A stretch of DNA of 64,000 bases from Lepeophtheirus salmonis (Eukaryota > Arthropoda > Copepoda > Siphonostomatoida > Caligidae): the NCBI RefSeq assembly GCF_016086655.4, contig NC_052142.2:7196422-7260421 (forward strand), in the 5' to 3' direction. Below are positions 1 through 11,999 of the stretch, piece after piece. A program made the translations under genes and the position numbers. Below the pieces are notes generated by a model. The model worked only from the letters and a program-made list of their open reading frames with translations. It was not told the DNA's origin and ran no database searches. How positions within the stretch are numbered: the first letter of the stretch is position 1; each line of letters begins with the position of its first letter.

Positions 1-1519
1 AGCCTTGATCAAATTTCACCGTGGTTAGTCTTAGATAATGTATCTTGTAAAAAGAAGATGTCTCCAAAAATGAATAAACTAAGGACTGTAATTACGACTG
101 AGCTTTAAGTCTTTTAGTTTTTTAGCATATTTTTTAAATTCATAATAATAATTATCATTGTTCCTCATGTTGGTTCTTTATATCTATGTATATTTATACA
201 CCATACATACATATTTATCAAGTGTAAACTTTCGTTACATTATATTTGGTGGCGTGTTTCCATTTGATGCATAGTTTTATATACTTCTCTTTCTCATTCA
301 CTTTTTTATGAGGGTTTCTTAAGCGCTGCACTAGTGTACCACACTAGTGCATATTAGGCTGAAGCGAACTGCAATACTTTTTTAAAGAGATACTTTAAAG
401 ATATAATTATACATTTAAAAATAAATCGAATAATATTATTGAATGGTTCACCTCATATTATTTTTAATTTAGTCCAATGTAGCATTCTGGAATAAAAAAG
501 TTTGGGAAACCCTTTTCCGAATAAAAAGCTAAATAAAATAAAACGTGAAATAAGAAAGGTTCATATCATGTCTAATGGAAACTCATTTATTGAGTTTCCT
601 TTTTTATGAAATGTAAATTGGACTCAAGTTCAGCATTTGTAATGTTACTTCAAATATAGTTGATGTATCCTTAAAAATATATTTAATTTTCTATTGATTG
701 AGTTATAGTTAATTTTTTATTCTTGAAAAAAAAAAAAAAAAAAAAAAATCTGATGATATAAAAAGCGATATAGAAACGTTGGATCATAAAAATCAAGAGG
801 CAATATGTTAATCCAAAATACACAATATATTACAAATTATCAACTTTGCAAGATTTGAGTGCTTGGCTCTCGTCGGTAATCCCTCCTTTTCGACTATTAT
901 TTTGGTAATGTGTTGAGCATTGTAGAAGCCTGCTTTTCGCAAAAAATTATGGTATTTGTAAAGAATTTTTAAATGTCTTAAATTTAGTTAAATAAAATTA
1001 ATTGGTTAATCTATCGTTGGTAAATTAATAAATTTTCTAATAGGTCTTGAGTTAACTAAAAACTTCGGAAGGTGGCCTGACAGTTTGTAGCTTGGGGTTG
1101 CAACTTAAGTAAATTATAAAGTATATTCATTCTTACTTTTCACATAATTGATTATTATGAAATAAATCAAACATTTTTATAAATTGTTCTATGATATATT
1201 AGATAAAAACTGTTTTTGAGAAGTAAAAATAATTTTTTGGAGGAACAACATTTTGGAGTAAGAAAGTATATTTCTTATTATTTTGCAATCAGTCTGTATA
1301 AATTTGTCAAAATCGAGAACTTACTCATCGAAGAGAATTTTGAGATATTGTAAAACTCAGAAAAAGGAAGACATTAGCAACTATATTGTTATTCAGCTTT
1401 AGTATTTTATACATTAGCCTTTTATACGAAAACAGAATGCAGGTAATAAGACTTTGAAATCTTTGTGATGACCGTCATGCTCATTACAAAGACCTGCAAC
1501 ACTATTCTTATTTTAAAAG
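1..1519. other. Non-coding AT-rich stretch
   Basis: No open reading frame with recognisable protein similarity. It contains a 23-A homopolymer (726-748) and a short perfect hairpin (327-351), listed separately. Otherwise I see nothing. Confidence 0.6.
327..351. repeat. Short perfect inverted repeat
   Basis: Two 11-bp arms (327-337 and 341-351; TGCACTAGTGT and its exact complement) flank a 3-nt loop. There is no T-run after it and no gene next to it, so no role can be assigned. Confidence 0.7.
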
Positions 1520-1735
1520 TAAGTTATTGTATCATGCAACCTTTCGTCCAAAAAGAATCCGATGAAGACACATAATCATCTGGTCGTTAGACAAATAAGT
1601 CAATCATACCAACTACTATTTATCTCTTATGTACTTCCAGACTATCACTCTCTTATTATTTCTTTACTACTTTTATAATGATATATATATATTTTGTAAT
1701 ATTAAAATCCTACATAGTATTTAATTCGATACTGT
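1520..1735 (+). repeat. Interspersed repeat R3, copy 1
   Basis: This is the longest of four copies of a non-coding repeat. The shared core contains TTGTATCATGCAACCTTTC, then an ATCATCTGGT block and CAATCATACCAACTACTATT followed by TATCTCTTA. The far end (ATTAAAATCCTACATAGTATT) recurs in the 15.6-kb copy. No terminal inverted repeats are evident. It lies about 110 bp before an R2 copy, a pairing seen again near 15.7 and 21.8 kb. Confidence 0.6.
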
Positions 1736-1845
1736 CTTATAATATGTTTAGTAATATTTTATTTAAACCCTAGTATTTGTGTATAATAACCAAAATGTAT
1801 TCATATAAATAACAAAATGGCAAATAAAACTTATAGACACCATTA

Positions 1846-2131
1846 GTGTTGGATCAGTCCTAGGACTGATTGCCTAATCAGTCTCCCGCCCCCCTTTCAC
1901 TAAAACGTTCAAGTCACACTTTCTACTTATAACTTTTCTCTTTGAAAGAGGTTATGAATTATGATGAAACTCCAGGGACTCAAATGACGCAGTTAGTAGT
2001 AACTATGTAAATTCATCTGTTTTATTTCCTATAAAAGACCGAGAAGGACCGGTCCTAGGACTGACAAATTTTATTAGGACCAGATTTATGGGACTGCAGT
2101 CTTTTTAGTTTTTTTTAGACCGATCCAACAA
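1846..2131 (+). mobile_element. MITE family R2, copy 1 (best ends)
   Basis: A non-coding element of about 286 bp. Its ends match as inverted repeats (GTTGGATCAGTC at the left, GTTGGATCGGTC read inward from the right). Both ends abut TA (1844-1845 and 2132-2133), as expected for Tc1/mariner-type insertion, though a TA match alone is weak evidence. The interior holds GGACCGGTCCTAGGACTGA and a degenerate palindrome around GACGCAGTTAGTAGTAACTATG. Related copies are at 15.7, 21.9, 42.1 (reverse) and 62.0 kb. Confidence 0.6.
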
Positions 2132-2623
2132 TAACAACGAGAGGTATCCTGCCCTTTAGGAAACTGAGCATTACAATAGAATAAATTATTAAATAGTTTA
2201 TTTATCAACAAGAATAGATTATGAAACCGCCATCATGTATCAAGTGAGACAAAGACATCGACGGCTAACAATAAAATACATAGGTTATTTTTGTGTAAGT
2301 GAGGTAACACTGTAATAAACGTTTCACTTCGTAGGCAAAACTCCGTATGGAGTAAACAATAAAAAATTTCAAGACTATTATATTTTCAAAACAGAACGCT
2401 GGTGCATTGTTGTGATAATTTTGGTTAACTAAAAAATGGATATTAGCAATGCTGATATCAAAAGATGACAAAAATCGACAGGCCCCTGTGAGATATTTTT
2501 TCAATTATTGTATCTGCTGCTCAACTTTTGTATTTCGAATTAATTAGCCAAAAATGACCATGTATTAAAATTGGATAGATCAAAAGTCCCAGATTTTGTT
2601 GTTATACTCAAGCTTTATAGATA

Positions 2624-2914
2624 GAAATACAAGGTTAGACCATCATTTAATCGGGCTTGTTATAATTTTCAATCTGATGTACTGTACCGACTGCTGAACA
2701 ATATATGCAGATTTTGACAAAACATCCAACTACTCATAATATATGACGTCACTTTTGCTAGAATTTTCAATTTAATGTATCATACCGACTGCTGGGCAAG
2801 AAAAACAGATTTTGACAAAACACGCAACTACTCATCTACTATGACTTCAATATGAAAAGGGTGGTGGAAGCCAAACATCAGTCGTATACAGGTTATGGTA
2901 TAACCTTGTATTTC
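2624..2914 (+). mobile_element. MITE family R1, copy 1 (complete)
   Basis: Inverted terminal repeats GAAATACAAGGTTAGACCAT (left) and GAAATACAAGGTTATACCAT (read inward from the right) are flanked by TA at 2622-2623 and 2915-2916, typical of a Tc1/mariner-derived non-autonomous element. The interior contains two tandem units with a 98-bp period (starting 2664 and 2762). Each unit has an ATTTTCAATYTRATGTA block and a GATTTTGACAAAACA block. One TGACGTCA octamer lies at 2744-2751. Other copies are at 38.5 and 52.4 kb. Confidence 0.75.
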
Positions 2915-3610
2915 TATTAACTTTGATTATACCCTGTATTTGGTCCCATGAAGTTTGCTTGTAGAAAATCTCTGAACAAGCACACTACGGTTTTCTAATT
3001 GTACATTATTATTTTACTGATCGATTACCATAAAATTATGCATTCGTTGCTGTTGATATATATATATATTTTTTTTTTTTGCCTCTAACTAACTGTTATT
3101 GAATACTGTACATACTTTGATTGATCGTTTAATATTCAAAAACCATCCTTCTTGCAGGAGTATCAAACATATTCACATTGGTTATGATCAATGTTGTGTT
3201 ATATTACTTTTTGAATAATAAGTTACTTATTTCATAATATTCCGTGGAAAAGTAATTTAGTTGTTACTTGGAAGCAAGAATAACAATATTACTTTACTAT
3301 ATATTACTTATTTTTCTAAATTCCCGTTAGGGATGAACAATAAATACTGCCAGTGTTTTTAAATTGAATAATGATTAGGTGAATATTTGTAGATTATTAT
3401 ACAGTTCTATCCTTCAAAAACTAATTTCTTCTTCTAGATTTTATCTATTAGGTTTTTCAAATCATAGATTATTTTTGGTCCTGCATGGTCTGAATAAAAC
3501 TAAAAAGTATAATTTTTTACACATTAACAATAATCAAAAATATGGAAATATGAAACTGCAGGTTCTAAGATTGCATTGTTGAATTTACACCCTAAATTTA
3601 TGCCTTGTAA

Positions 3611-4193
3611 CTAGTGATGGGACGATTAAAATAAAGGAAAAGTTAAGCCGATGCCGATACAAATCTAGTCAAAATCCCCAATGCCGATTCTTTAATAATT
3701 TTTAAAAAAATACCTTTTTTTATTTTACGTAAATAATATTTAGATTTAATAAAGGAAGGCGATTCTTCCCGGCGAACTTTTTAAAAGGCGAATTTTCCCA
3801 AGTGGAGTAATCCCACTTACCACGGCAAATTTTGCAAGGGTAAGCTTTCTTGGATCCCTTTACAAAACTTATTCTCCTAAAATAACAATATTTACACCAA
3901 CTGCAAGTGTTTGGAAATCTTATGTTCACGTTTAATTTGTGTTCAATTTATTTATTTTCTGTTTTGGAGCATTTTTTTCATTAATGATTGATTTTATTAC
4001 GATATTTTATAAAATGAAAAGTAACAAATTCACATAGTCGTTTTTATATTTTGACAGGTATATATTTTTTTCATAGCTTACAAAAGTAATAAATAGTGTA
4101 ATACCAGTAAATAATCAGAAATTAAACATTATTATTCCCTATGCCAATTCGTGATAAAACACCCGATTCTGATTAATTGTCCTATCACTACTA
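3611..4193. mobile_element. hAT-like non-autonomous element
   Basis: Ends resemble each other as inverted repeats (CTAGTGATGGGACGATTAA at the left; TAGTGATAGGACAATTAA read inward from the right). GCCGATGCCGAT-type subterminal motifs follow, a style common in animal hAT elements. The interior holds a fossil zinc finger on the minus strand. I could not see a clean 8-bp target duplication, so the exact ends are uncertain. Confidence 0.5.
3720..3929 (-). pseudogene. Fossil BED-type zinc finger of a hAT transposase
   Basis: The minus-strand reading (69 codons) has a C-x2-C pair near residues 9-13 and a second CKIC motif after SKKAYP. This is the pattern of the N-terminal BED finger of hAT transposases (aromatic residues, then CxxC, then His). 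The expected downstream His pair is absent and the frame closes before any DDE domain. It lies entirely within the 3.6-4.2 kb inverted-repeat element, which suggests that element is an internally deleted hAT. Not a host gene. The family assignment rests on a short motif. Confidence 0.35.
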
Positions 4194-4199
4194 GTGGCG

Positions 4200-7100
4200 T
4201 TTTCGCTTAGCGACGTTTTTGTCCTGGTTAATAATGAAGGGTGTTCCTATTGAAATTTTTACCGTTGTATTTCAGCTTGGAGAAATTAGAAACAAAAAAA
4301 TATATAAACAAATTGAGATAATTTACAAGAGTAGCAGAGTAAAAAAAGTATTCATGAGGAAACCTTTTAAAATGTGAAAAGATATTTAGTTTCTTCAATT
4401 CAACTCGTCCTACAGCATTGCACACAGATGCTTCAAGAAAAGAGGGGCTGGGATCTACCCCATTACAAATACAGCAAGACAAGAGTAGGAAATTAATTCA
4501 ATGTGGATCTCGTTTTATATCTGAGATGGAATGCAGATCTGTAATGGTGGAACTGGAATTAAGGATTTTTTAGCCTTTATATAGAAATTAAATAATTTAT
4601 AAAAAAAAATTCTAAAATTTTCTGCCGAAGATGCATTTACAAAAATATGATTAAATATTATAGTTTAAAATTTATTCACCAGATTAAGGCTTACAAATAT
4701 AAATTATTCATATATCTAATCTATTAACATTAGCATCTAAAATCAATAAAAATACAGACATATAACATTAAAAAGCAAATTTGATTGAAATTAACAACTA
4801 GCTCGTTTTTTTTTTTAAAGATCAATCTCAACGGGTAATATAATTTCATTCATAATTCTCTCCATAGGATTTTTTTCTAGAGTTGTAATAAGAAGACGAG
4901 GAGGTCTGTCCCAATTAATAATATGCACTTTACTTAGGTTGCATTTGGTTTTTACTTGGCGGACATTTTTTATCAATTCTCTGAGCAAATAGACCGAAGT
5001 TTTTCCATCCTTTAGACCAGGGGTTCCCAAACTTTTCAAGCTGGCGTCCCCTCCCCATGAACACATAAGTTTTTCTTCCAAAATGAAAATAATGGGATGT
5101 ATGTATTTGGTGTAAGGATAGTAATATAAATTCCTCCATATCAGGTTTAAACTTACAAAAAAGAAGACGTAGATCCCCATGTTCTAACCTTGTTCATTTA
5201 ATTGAAAAAAAAGGAAGGCAATTACACTGAGAGTTTATCCAAATATGATGATGGAAAAGCAGTTCATATTTTCACCTTATTTCAATATACTGGACAGAGT
5301 TCAGATACTTTTTTTGTTGTACGCAAAAATCTTGGTATGATATCTTAAAATTTTGTACGTAGCTCAATGTAATTTTTGGGTTCATTGTATAACTTTGCCC
5401 GCACGTCATACTTGCTCTTTCTTTCTCAAAATTAGATACAGTGACAGAAGATATTCTAAAATTAATTATTGCGACCTTTTAATAATCATGAAGTTTCTTT
5501 AAAATTAAGAACCTAATATTAAAGTATGAGGAGAGGAATATCAACTCAATTGATCATAATTGTTCGTCTAAGTTTCCACTTAGAATTACAGAATAATAAG
5601 AGTTTGTAATGTATATTTCTACTTATGTATATTTATAATAGTTTTCTGTTATATGTCATGATTAGATTTGATGACAGAAATTCCTCATCATGATCCGAAT
5701 TATATTAACCCTGTAATTACATTGTAATGGTTCATGGTAGATACAACAAAAAGTTGTAGTGTTTTACTTAATTAGATGTGATCTCCTCATCCCTTAGTCC
5801 TAGGATGACTTTCTCCACATAATGACATCTTCCATTTTCTTTCATGATTCCCCAAAGTGATTATTGTCATAATATCTCGAAAAAGTCGAGATACCTCTAC
5901 TCCTAATCCAATAATATATTTTTCGCTTTGCAATGTTATTTCCTTATTATTAAAAGGTTGCAATAATTGAATTTCAACTATCTATTACCGTTATCTCCAA
6001 TTTCAAGATGGAAAGAGAAAGTATACGTGCTGGCAAACTTATAGAATGTACCTGTCGTTCTTGAAAAAAAATATTCTTACTCTACCAATCTTGTTTCCTC
6101 TAAGACTAGATTGACAACCCATTCTTGCACTATTAGCTATTAAAGATCCTGATATCGTTAAGACATGTATCTTTGCAACTCTTCCAAGAGAGCACAATAC
6201 ACTTGAAGGTGATAATCTCAGATATTGTATTCTTTATCCTATTCTCAACAGCTTAAGTTCAAGGCGGGCTAAATTTCGTTTGAATAAATTACACGTAGAT
6301 AGGAAGATGGAGATAATAGATCTAACTTAAAATGATTGGTATAATTTTCTTGCAACTGCAAATTAATTTTATTGAATTTTTTGAATATATCTGATAATAA
6401 GCGATGTCATCCTTGATGTTTTTTTGTATAATCACAAAGCCCAGTTTTATAGTAAAAAAAGAATAAAAAGTTTCAGGAAGTTTCCCTTTGATAACCATGT
6501 AACTTCTGTGTGTAGGAATAAATATTAAAACTCTTCATCATTATCAATGCCGAGCTGTCGAAACAGCGTGGAATTGAGGGAATGTGCTTGGATCTTATTT
6601 ACTACTTTGATAAAAGTATTAATTGATTTGTGAAGTCGACCACTAACATTTTTATGTGGATTGCACAAAGCACTTCAAGTACAACAGGTACGGCTTTTCA
6701 AGAAACTGATGAAGCAAGTGGGATGTTTTTCTCTTGGAAAAAATTATCAATAATATAAAATACCAACTTTCCTTTTATATTTATTATAAGATTTTTACAA
6801 ATATCATTTCTTGAACCAACTTTTCATCTTTGACAAAAACAAACATAAGTAAGAAGCACATATTCATTTCCTAGTAAAATGGACTCATCTAACTGAAAGC
6901 TAAATTATGTTCCAGTAAGAATGCTGCACAATTTATCTTCAATATTTGCAGACATTTAATCTATTCTTCCTTGAACTGAGTTATTAGTGGGAAATACTTA
7001 CTTCATTATTTGGCGTGATGTCTTATGTACAACTTTGTGCATTATCTTTCCTATTACCCAATCGTGTAAACCTTACCAACCGAATGTGGTTTTTTTTTTT

Positions 7101-7560
7101 GGTTTTTTTGTGGAGTGAAGACGTGCCAGTCTTTCATGGTGCTTAATTAAATTTGAAAAGTGAAGTTATAGTTGTTTTTATAATTCAAAAGTGAATATTT
7201 GGAATCCCGAAGTTATAATCTATTCAATTAGTGCTGACAAGTAGTGTATAGTGTTATTTGAGTCCTTTTAAACGAGGTTTTTATTACTGTCATAGGATTT
7301 CTACTAGCACGAATCTTTTTTGAAATATTGTCTAGTAAAGATCCGTCGCCATCTTTTTATGCAGCTACTCTTCATTTCTCTTCGCTCATTGCATTCTGAA
7401 TAAACACACATAAGAAAATCGGGAAGCCCTTCTTCTTCGTTTTTCTTTCCTTTTTTTTGGATTAATATTTTTGCTATTATGACAAAATAAGATGTAAAAA
7501 AGTTGCGTATTGGTTCTATTTGACATATAGTGTAGAAGGTAACCAAGTTCGCTCCCGTTT
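4200..7560. other. Non-coding stretch
   Basis: No recognisable protein. At 5018-5036 the sequence CAGGGGTTCCCAAACTTTT resembles a hAT terminus, but I found no partner end nearby. A T-rich run lies near 7089-7107. Otherwise nothing. Confidence 0.5.
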
Positions 7561-7804
7561 TTTATTAATTTATCTTTGATACAATTTTCGGTGCTTGGCT
7601 AAATACATAAAAAAGGGGATTGATACCTCCACAGGCGAAGAAGGATCCATAAAACTCACTAATAAGGTTGATGAGTTTTTGGGTCTAAAGCTGCAAAAAG
7701 ATAAAATCGACCAGGGAAAAACTTGTTAAGAGGATTGAAGAAGATAACTCTCAAATGGATGAAGAACCTGTGGGGGAGGAAAGTTATGAAAAGGAAAAGA
7801 TTCC

Positions 7805-8740
7805 TTAATTATAGACGTAACCTTTGTCAACGACTACATGCTTCCCAACGTCTCTTTGTGGAGTCTTTCCGAAAAACAATCAATGTCTAACCATAAATAT
7901 TTAATGTTTAAACTAGAAATTGGAACAGAGTCCATATTATGAAGGAATCTAAGGTCAATCAAATAGCAAGAGTATAATAAGAAACTGCGTCCAATGAAAA
8001 AGGTTACATTGGAAAACAAAATACATGTGACAGTAATATAACTTCTAGCTACCAAAATAACGAGTTCCCTCGTCGAAGCTCTAAATGAATTGGCACCACA
8101 TCGTCCAAAAAAATATGAACGAGTTACACCTTGGTGGACAGAAAAACTGACAAGATTGAGAAAGGAAACTAAGAGAGCTGAGCGAAGAGTAAGAAAAACC
8201 CAATGGAGTAACGATAAAGTTGACTATTACAAATGTAAAACAGAATATAGGAGGGTAATCGTACTTTAGAGACAAAGGCATTGGATGGAGAGATATAGAG
8301 GAGTTGGATTCTTACACAGCAATATCAACTGCAACAAAGCGACAAAATGGTCATTATGGACCGAGCATGGGGATGTTAAGTAATAAAGATGGGGGAATTT
8401 CGGCAATGGATGGCTTAAATGATTTAGTGAGAGGGCATTTCGGTGACTCAATTATACATGGGTCAGATGAAAAATATGAAGAAGGGAGTCTGAATATATT
8501 GCTTCAAAACATGAACGCAAATTGAACGAATATATAACTGTCTATGATTCGGGATGTTTTTAAATCGTTTAAAAGTTTTAAAAGGCTGGAACAGATGGAC
8601 TTGTCCCTCTAGTTTTCCAAAATTTACCAGATGAGTATTATGAGAGAATTGCTTTGTTGTATGAATTATCAATTAGATTCTCGTATGTTCCAAAAATCTA
8701 GAGTAATGCCCGGGTAATTTTTCAACTCAGGAGAAAAGTT
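7805..8740 (+). pseudogene. Degenerate LINE (endonuclease to reverse transcriptase fragment)
   Basis: Plus-strand translations, broken by several stops and frameshifts, follow the order of a Jockey/R1-like non-LTR retrotransposon ORF2. The end of the endonuclease appears first (IIDVTFV, then VSLWSLSEKQSMSNHKYL, where SNH stands in the place of the usual SDH). Next comes the linker (PWWTEKLTRLRKETKRAERR). From about 8560 the start of the reverse transcriptase follows (FKSFK, then TDGLVPLVFQNLPDEYYERI and YELSIRFSYVPKI). The catalytic YADD region is missing. No poly(A) tail or target duplication was identified. The family assignment is by remembered motif pattern, and the fragment is clearly dead. 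Confidence 0.65.
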
Positions 8741-8779
8741 ACTTAACTTTGAAACACCTGTCCTAAGATTTATGTCATG

Positions 8780-9995
8780 GTAAAAACGCAAACGAGATAT
8801 TTAGCACGACGATACTCCTACATATATAGAACATGCTACCAAAGTTTCATTTTTATAACAGTGGGAAAATTTATTATAATCCTTGATTAAAGGACTAACC
8901 TATGATTTTCAGATTTAAAAAAAAATCAAAATTGAGATGACAATACATTTAAATATTCTACTCTTGACTTCATATTTGGAATCCTAAAACTAAATAGTCA
9001 AGTAGTGGATTTCAAGAGGTTGCCTCTTTTAAATAAAAAAATGTACAAGAAAAAGTAGTGTCTGATAAAGACAATAATGCGACGCTTAAAATTTTGGTCC
9101 AAAAAGGGACTTGCACGAGTATCTGTATTTCAAGAACGACTAAAAATTATATTATGAAACTTGGCACACTTAATTTACTCATATATTTGAGCTTGTGTGC
9201 CAAAAATCATTCAAATCTGAGAAGGTTGGTTACATGCTTTGGTAGATTTGACATGGAATGATACTGTGGATAGTCTAGCCTTTTTCAAAATAATTAATGA
9301 GTAATATACAATGTGCATCCCTAAGTTCTGATGCAATAACCTTACTAGCAAATTTTGTGTCTTTTCCCGCTTTGGATTCGATTAATCGCGTGCAGTCAAC
9401 TTGGCTGATTGTTGATTGGGCTCTTCAATGTTTGATCCATGGTCACATATGATCTAAAAAAAAAATCATATTTATTACAATTGAATTTCCCTAAAAATTG
9501 TTTGGAATCATGAAAATGTTATTGCATTTGATCGATTGTGAGCTTGCATGGCACCCACTATGCACAAATTTTTTGAGCCTAAGAAATTTATAGCCGACCT
9601 TATTGATCATACATCTTATTTGGGTCCTTTTTAACATTTCATAATTTGTTCTGATAGATTGGCACATAAGTATTTCTTTCTTGTTGCTTTTCGTTACAAC
9701 TTATATATATTTTTTAAATAATATTATACTATATTTACAGAGGAAACAGTGAATAAGACTGATGAAGACGTAATCCTGGAGAGTAATAGCCTTGTTCGAG
9801 CAGAATGTGAAGAAATAAGAGAGAAAAAAATATGATAATACTATTATACAAAAACTCGAAAAAAAACAATAAAACAGTAGATTTAAGCAAGAAACACGCC
9901 TAATTATACTAGAAAAACACGATAACCGAACTAGAACATGAAGGAAAAACCGACAAAATATTTGTATTTCAACTAACAAATGTAAGGTAATCATC
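8780..9995. other. Non-coding stretch
   Basis: Only short unremarkable reading frames and A/T runs. Nothing supported. Confidence 0.5.
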
Positions 9996-9998
9996 AAT

Positions 9999-10192
9999 GG
10001 AATTTGATCATTATATCAATTTGTATGCAAATACAACGATAGCAGAAGCGACAGGTATTTTGCACACCCTGAATGATAAGAATTTTAGGTTTTGGTTGGA
10101 GGTTTTTCATTAGATTATTTCTTATGTCGAAATAATTCACAACCAAATACAATCTCGAGAAATTGATGCGTCAAAACCAGGGCTATGGACTC
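9999..10192 (+). pseudogene. hAT transposase fragment (mid-region)
   Basis: A frame with one TAG reads EATGILHTLNDKNFRFWLEVF, then after the stop YVEIIHNQIQSREIDASK. Spacing and residues resemble the helical insertion of DUF4371/ZMYM1-like hAT transposases (FxxWLxxFxxIxxxxxxxxxxLQxxxxD). No ends, zinc finger or C-terminal domain are nearby. Probably a truncated relic. Confidence 0.4.
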
Positions 10193-10345
10193 GATTAAAT
10201 TTCCGGACGAGTCGGAGTCCTGAGTCTGACTTGAACTTTAAGACCGACCATCGATTATTAATCAAACTTCAAGGCTGAATACGACTTGAGCTTCGAGACT
10301 GAGTCCCTTGTCTAACGGGAATTTCAAGTCAGAGTCCTGAATCTT
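10185..10345. repeat. Degenerate GACTTGA/GAGTCGGAGTC-type simple repeat
   Basis: Imperfect runs of GACTCGA, GAGTCGGAGTC and GACTTGAACTT units. Similar patches occur near 29190-29420, 38345-38400 and 43090-43150. No coding potential. Confidence 0.45.
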
Positions 10346-11079
10346 TTAAGTTACACAGTTGAATAGATATATGTTTATCAATCTTGTTGAACACTACCAC
10401 AAAAAGATAAAAAAACACTTTAATATTCTCCAAAGTGGTCCACATCAAAAGAATATGATCAATAAAAACCTAAAGAAAATAGCTTTGATTTTCATGAAAA
10501 TGGAATATAAAAAAACTTCAAAACTAACCCTTTTCCTTTCGATTATGTATATTTAAAAATCATATATTAGAAAAAAACAATTAATAAGTATTTACATATC
10601 CCAGTTTTCTCTAAAGAAAAGAATTGCATTTTATAGATTCTCCTTCATTGATGTCCTCTGGTACTAAAAATGAATTTCATTGTAGAGAACAATTGTTCGA
10701 CACTCACTTGTGATGATAGCATTGACACTAATGTGTACGCAATGGAACGAATGTCATCCTTTTCTTCCTTATCACTTATACTAGAGTATAATTCCGTCAA
10801 CAACTTTCTTTTTCGTTAATGTGAAACATTGTTATTGCTGTTTTCATGATAGCTCCTCTGCCCAACATTTTATGAGACTCTATTAGTAGTAGAACATATT
10901 TATGATCAGATAAACCCCTACCAAGAATAGTGAATTTGACAAAAGTCCTTCTTCTTATTTTCGGTAATCTCTAGGAATTTTAGAATAACAACAGTGTTAG
11001 ATAATTAATTTTCAATGTCGATGTCTAAGAACTGAACTATTCAATCTAAAATTATATTTTTAACATGTTAGTACAATAG

Positions 11080-11170
11080 CGGTAGTACCCAGCATTGCCC
11101 AGCGTTATAAGGGATCGACGAACAGACAAACCGTACTTTAATAATGTAGAAAGATAGGTCGCCAGCAAAT
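11080..11170. repeat. GC-richer patch, possible retroelement tail
   Basis: The stretch around TACCCAGCATTGCCCAGCGT followed by GACGAACAGACAAAC looks like a phrase found repeated in many animal genomes at retroelement tails. It occurs once here, so this is only a suggestion. Confidence 0.2.
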
Positions 11171-11584
11171 CATCAGGTATCCTCTCCGATTTTATTGAGC
11201 ATCCTCACACGTAGTTTCTTAGATGTTACCTCCTCATGAATGAAATAATAATAACAGCTTGAGAAAAAAAAAAGATTCGTTATGAAGCCAGGAAGTACTT
11301 TAGTCTGTAGAGGGCTACCTAGCTGAGTTTTGCTAAACCTCATCTTTTGTCACATTTATTAGTTTTTAGTTCATATAATATACTTTTTTATTTTGTAATA
11401 TAATGTGTACGGTCGATGCTACATGCAAAAAGCCTCGAAGATTTCATTAATGGCTAAATTGTTGTTGGTTAGATCAAAAATGACTGTACAGATCACATAA
11501 ATTCATACAGATAGGCTTTGATTGTTAATATAGAGGATAAAACAAACAAATTAATCAACAATATTTGAAAAAATGTAACATAAA

Positions 11585-11985
11585 GATTGAACGATGCGGT
11601 GGTGCGTTTCATCAAGGAAAATTACTTTGTGTTGACTGGCTTCATATTTTGGACGTTTTTGTCGTATAGCATAGTTCGAATCGCACAGTTATTGTCTGTA
11701 GCGATCACCATTAACGGTTTGACCGGGTTGTAGAAGGTGACATCATAGGACACCACACTGGTCCCAGAATACACACAGCATTGCCTTCTTTCCGCTCTTA
11801 ATTTCTCACGTCAAAATTACCACTTTGGAATTTGTCGAAGCACCTGAAGCAGTTTGCTCTGCTTAAAGAATGTCCACCGTAAGCTTCCACAAGTATTTTA
11901 TGGTCCTGAGAAGCGTTTTTCTTCCATTGGTAACAGAAAATCAATAATGTCCGTACATCGTAGTTTGTAGGCACAAAATTAGAAT
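11585..11985 (-). pseudogene. Internally deleted mariner transposase (irritans-like)
   Basis: Reading the minus strand from 11985, the N-terminal helix-turn-helix region is clear: YDVRTLLIFCYQWKKNASQD, then ILVEAYGGHSLSRANCFRCF and FQSGNFDVRN, ending in a stop. The sequence then jumps to the middle of the catalytic domain: a WDQCGV motif, LQPGQTVNGDRYRQ, a stop, and IRQKRPKYEASQHKVIFLDE. The first catalytic Asp region is missing, and the second (normally HDNA) reads DETHH. This is the usual structure of a deleted mariner copy. Terminal repeats were not located. Confidence 0.8.
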
Positions 11986-11999
11986 TTTTTACGAGCGAA

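Noticed and set aside
500..520. AGTTTGGGAAACCC, similar to a hAT right end (also near 51440)
   Set aside because: No partner terminus or target duplication found nearby.
4815..5180. 121-codon minus-strand frame
   Set aside because: Low-complexity, no recognisable domain. Part of it covers the hAT-terminus-like CAGGGGTTCCC sequence, so it is probably chance.
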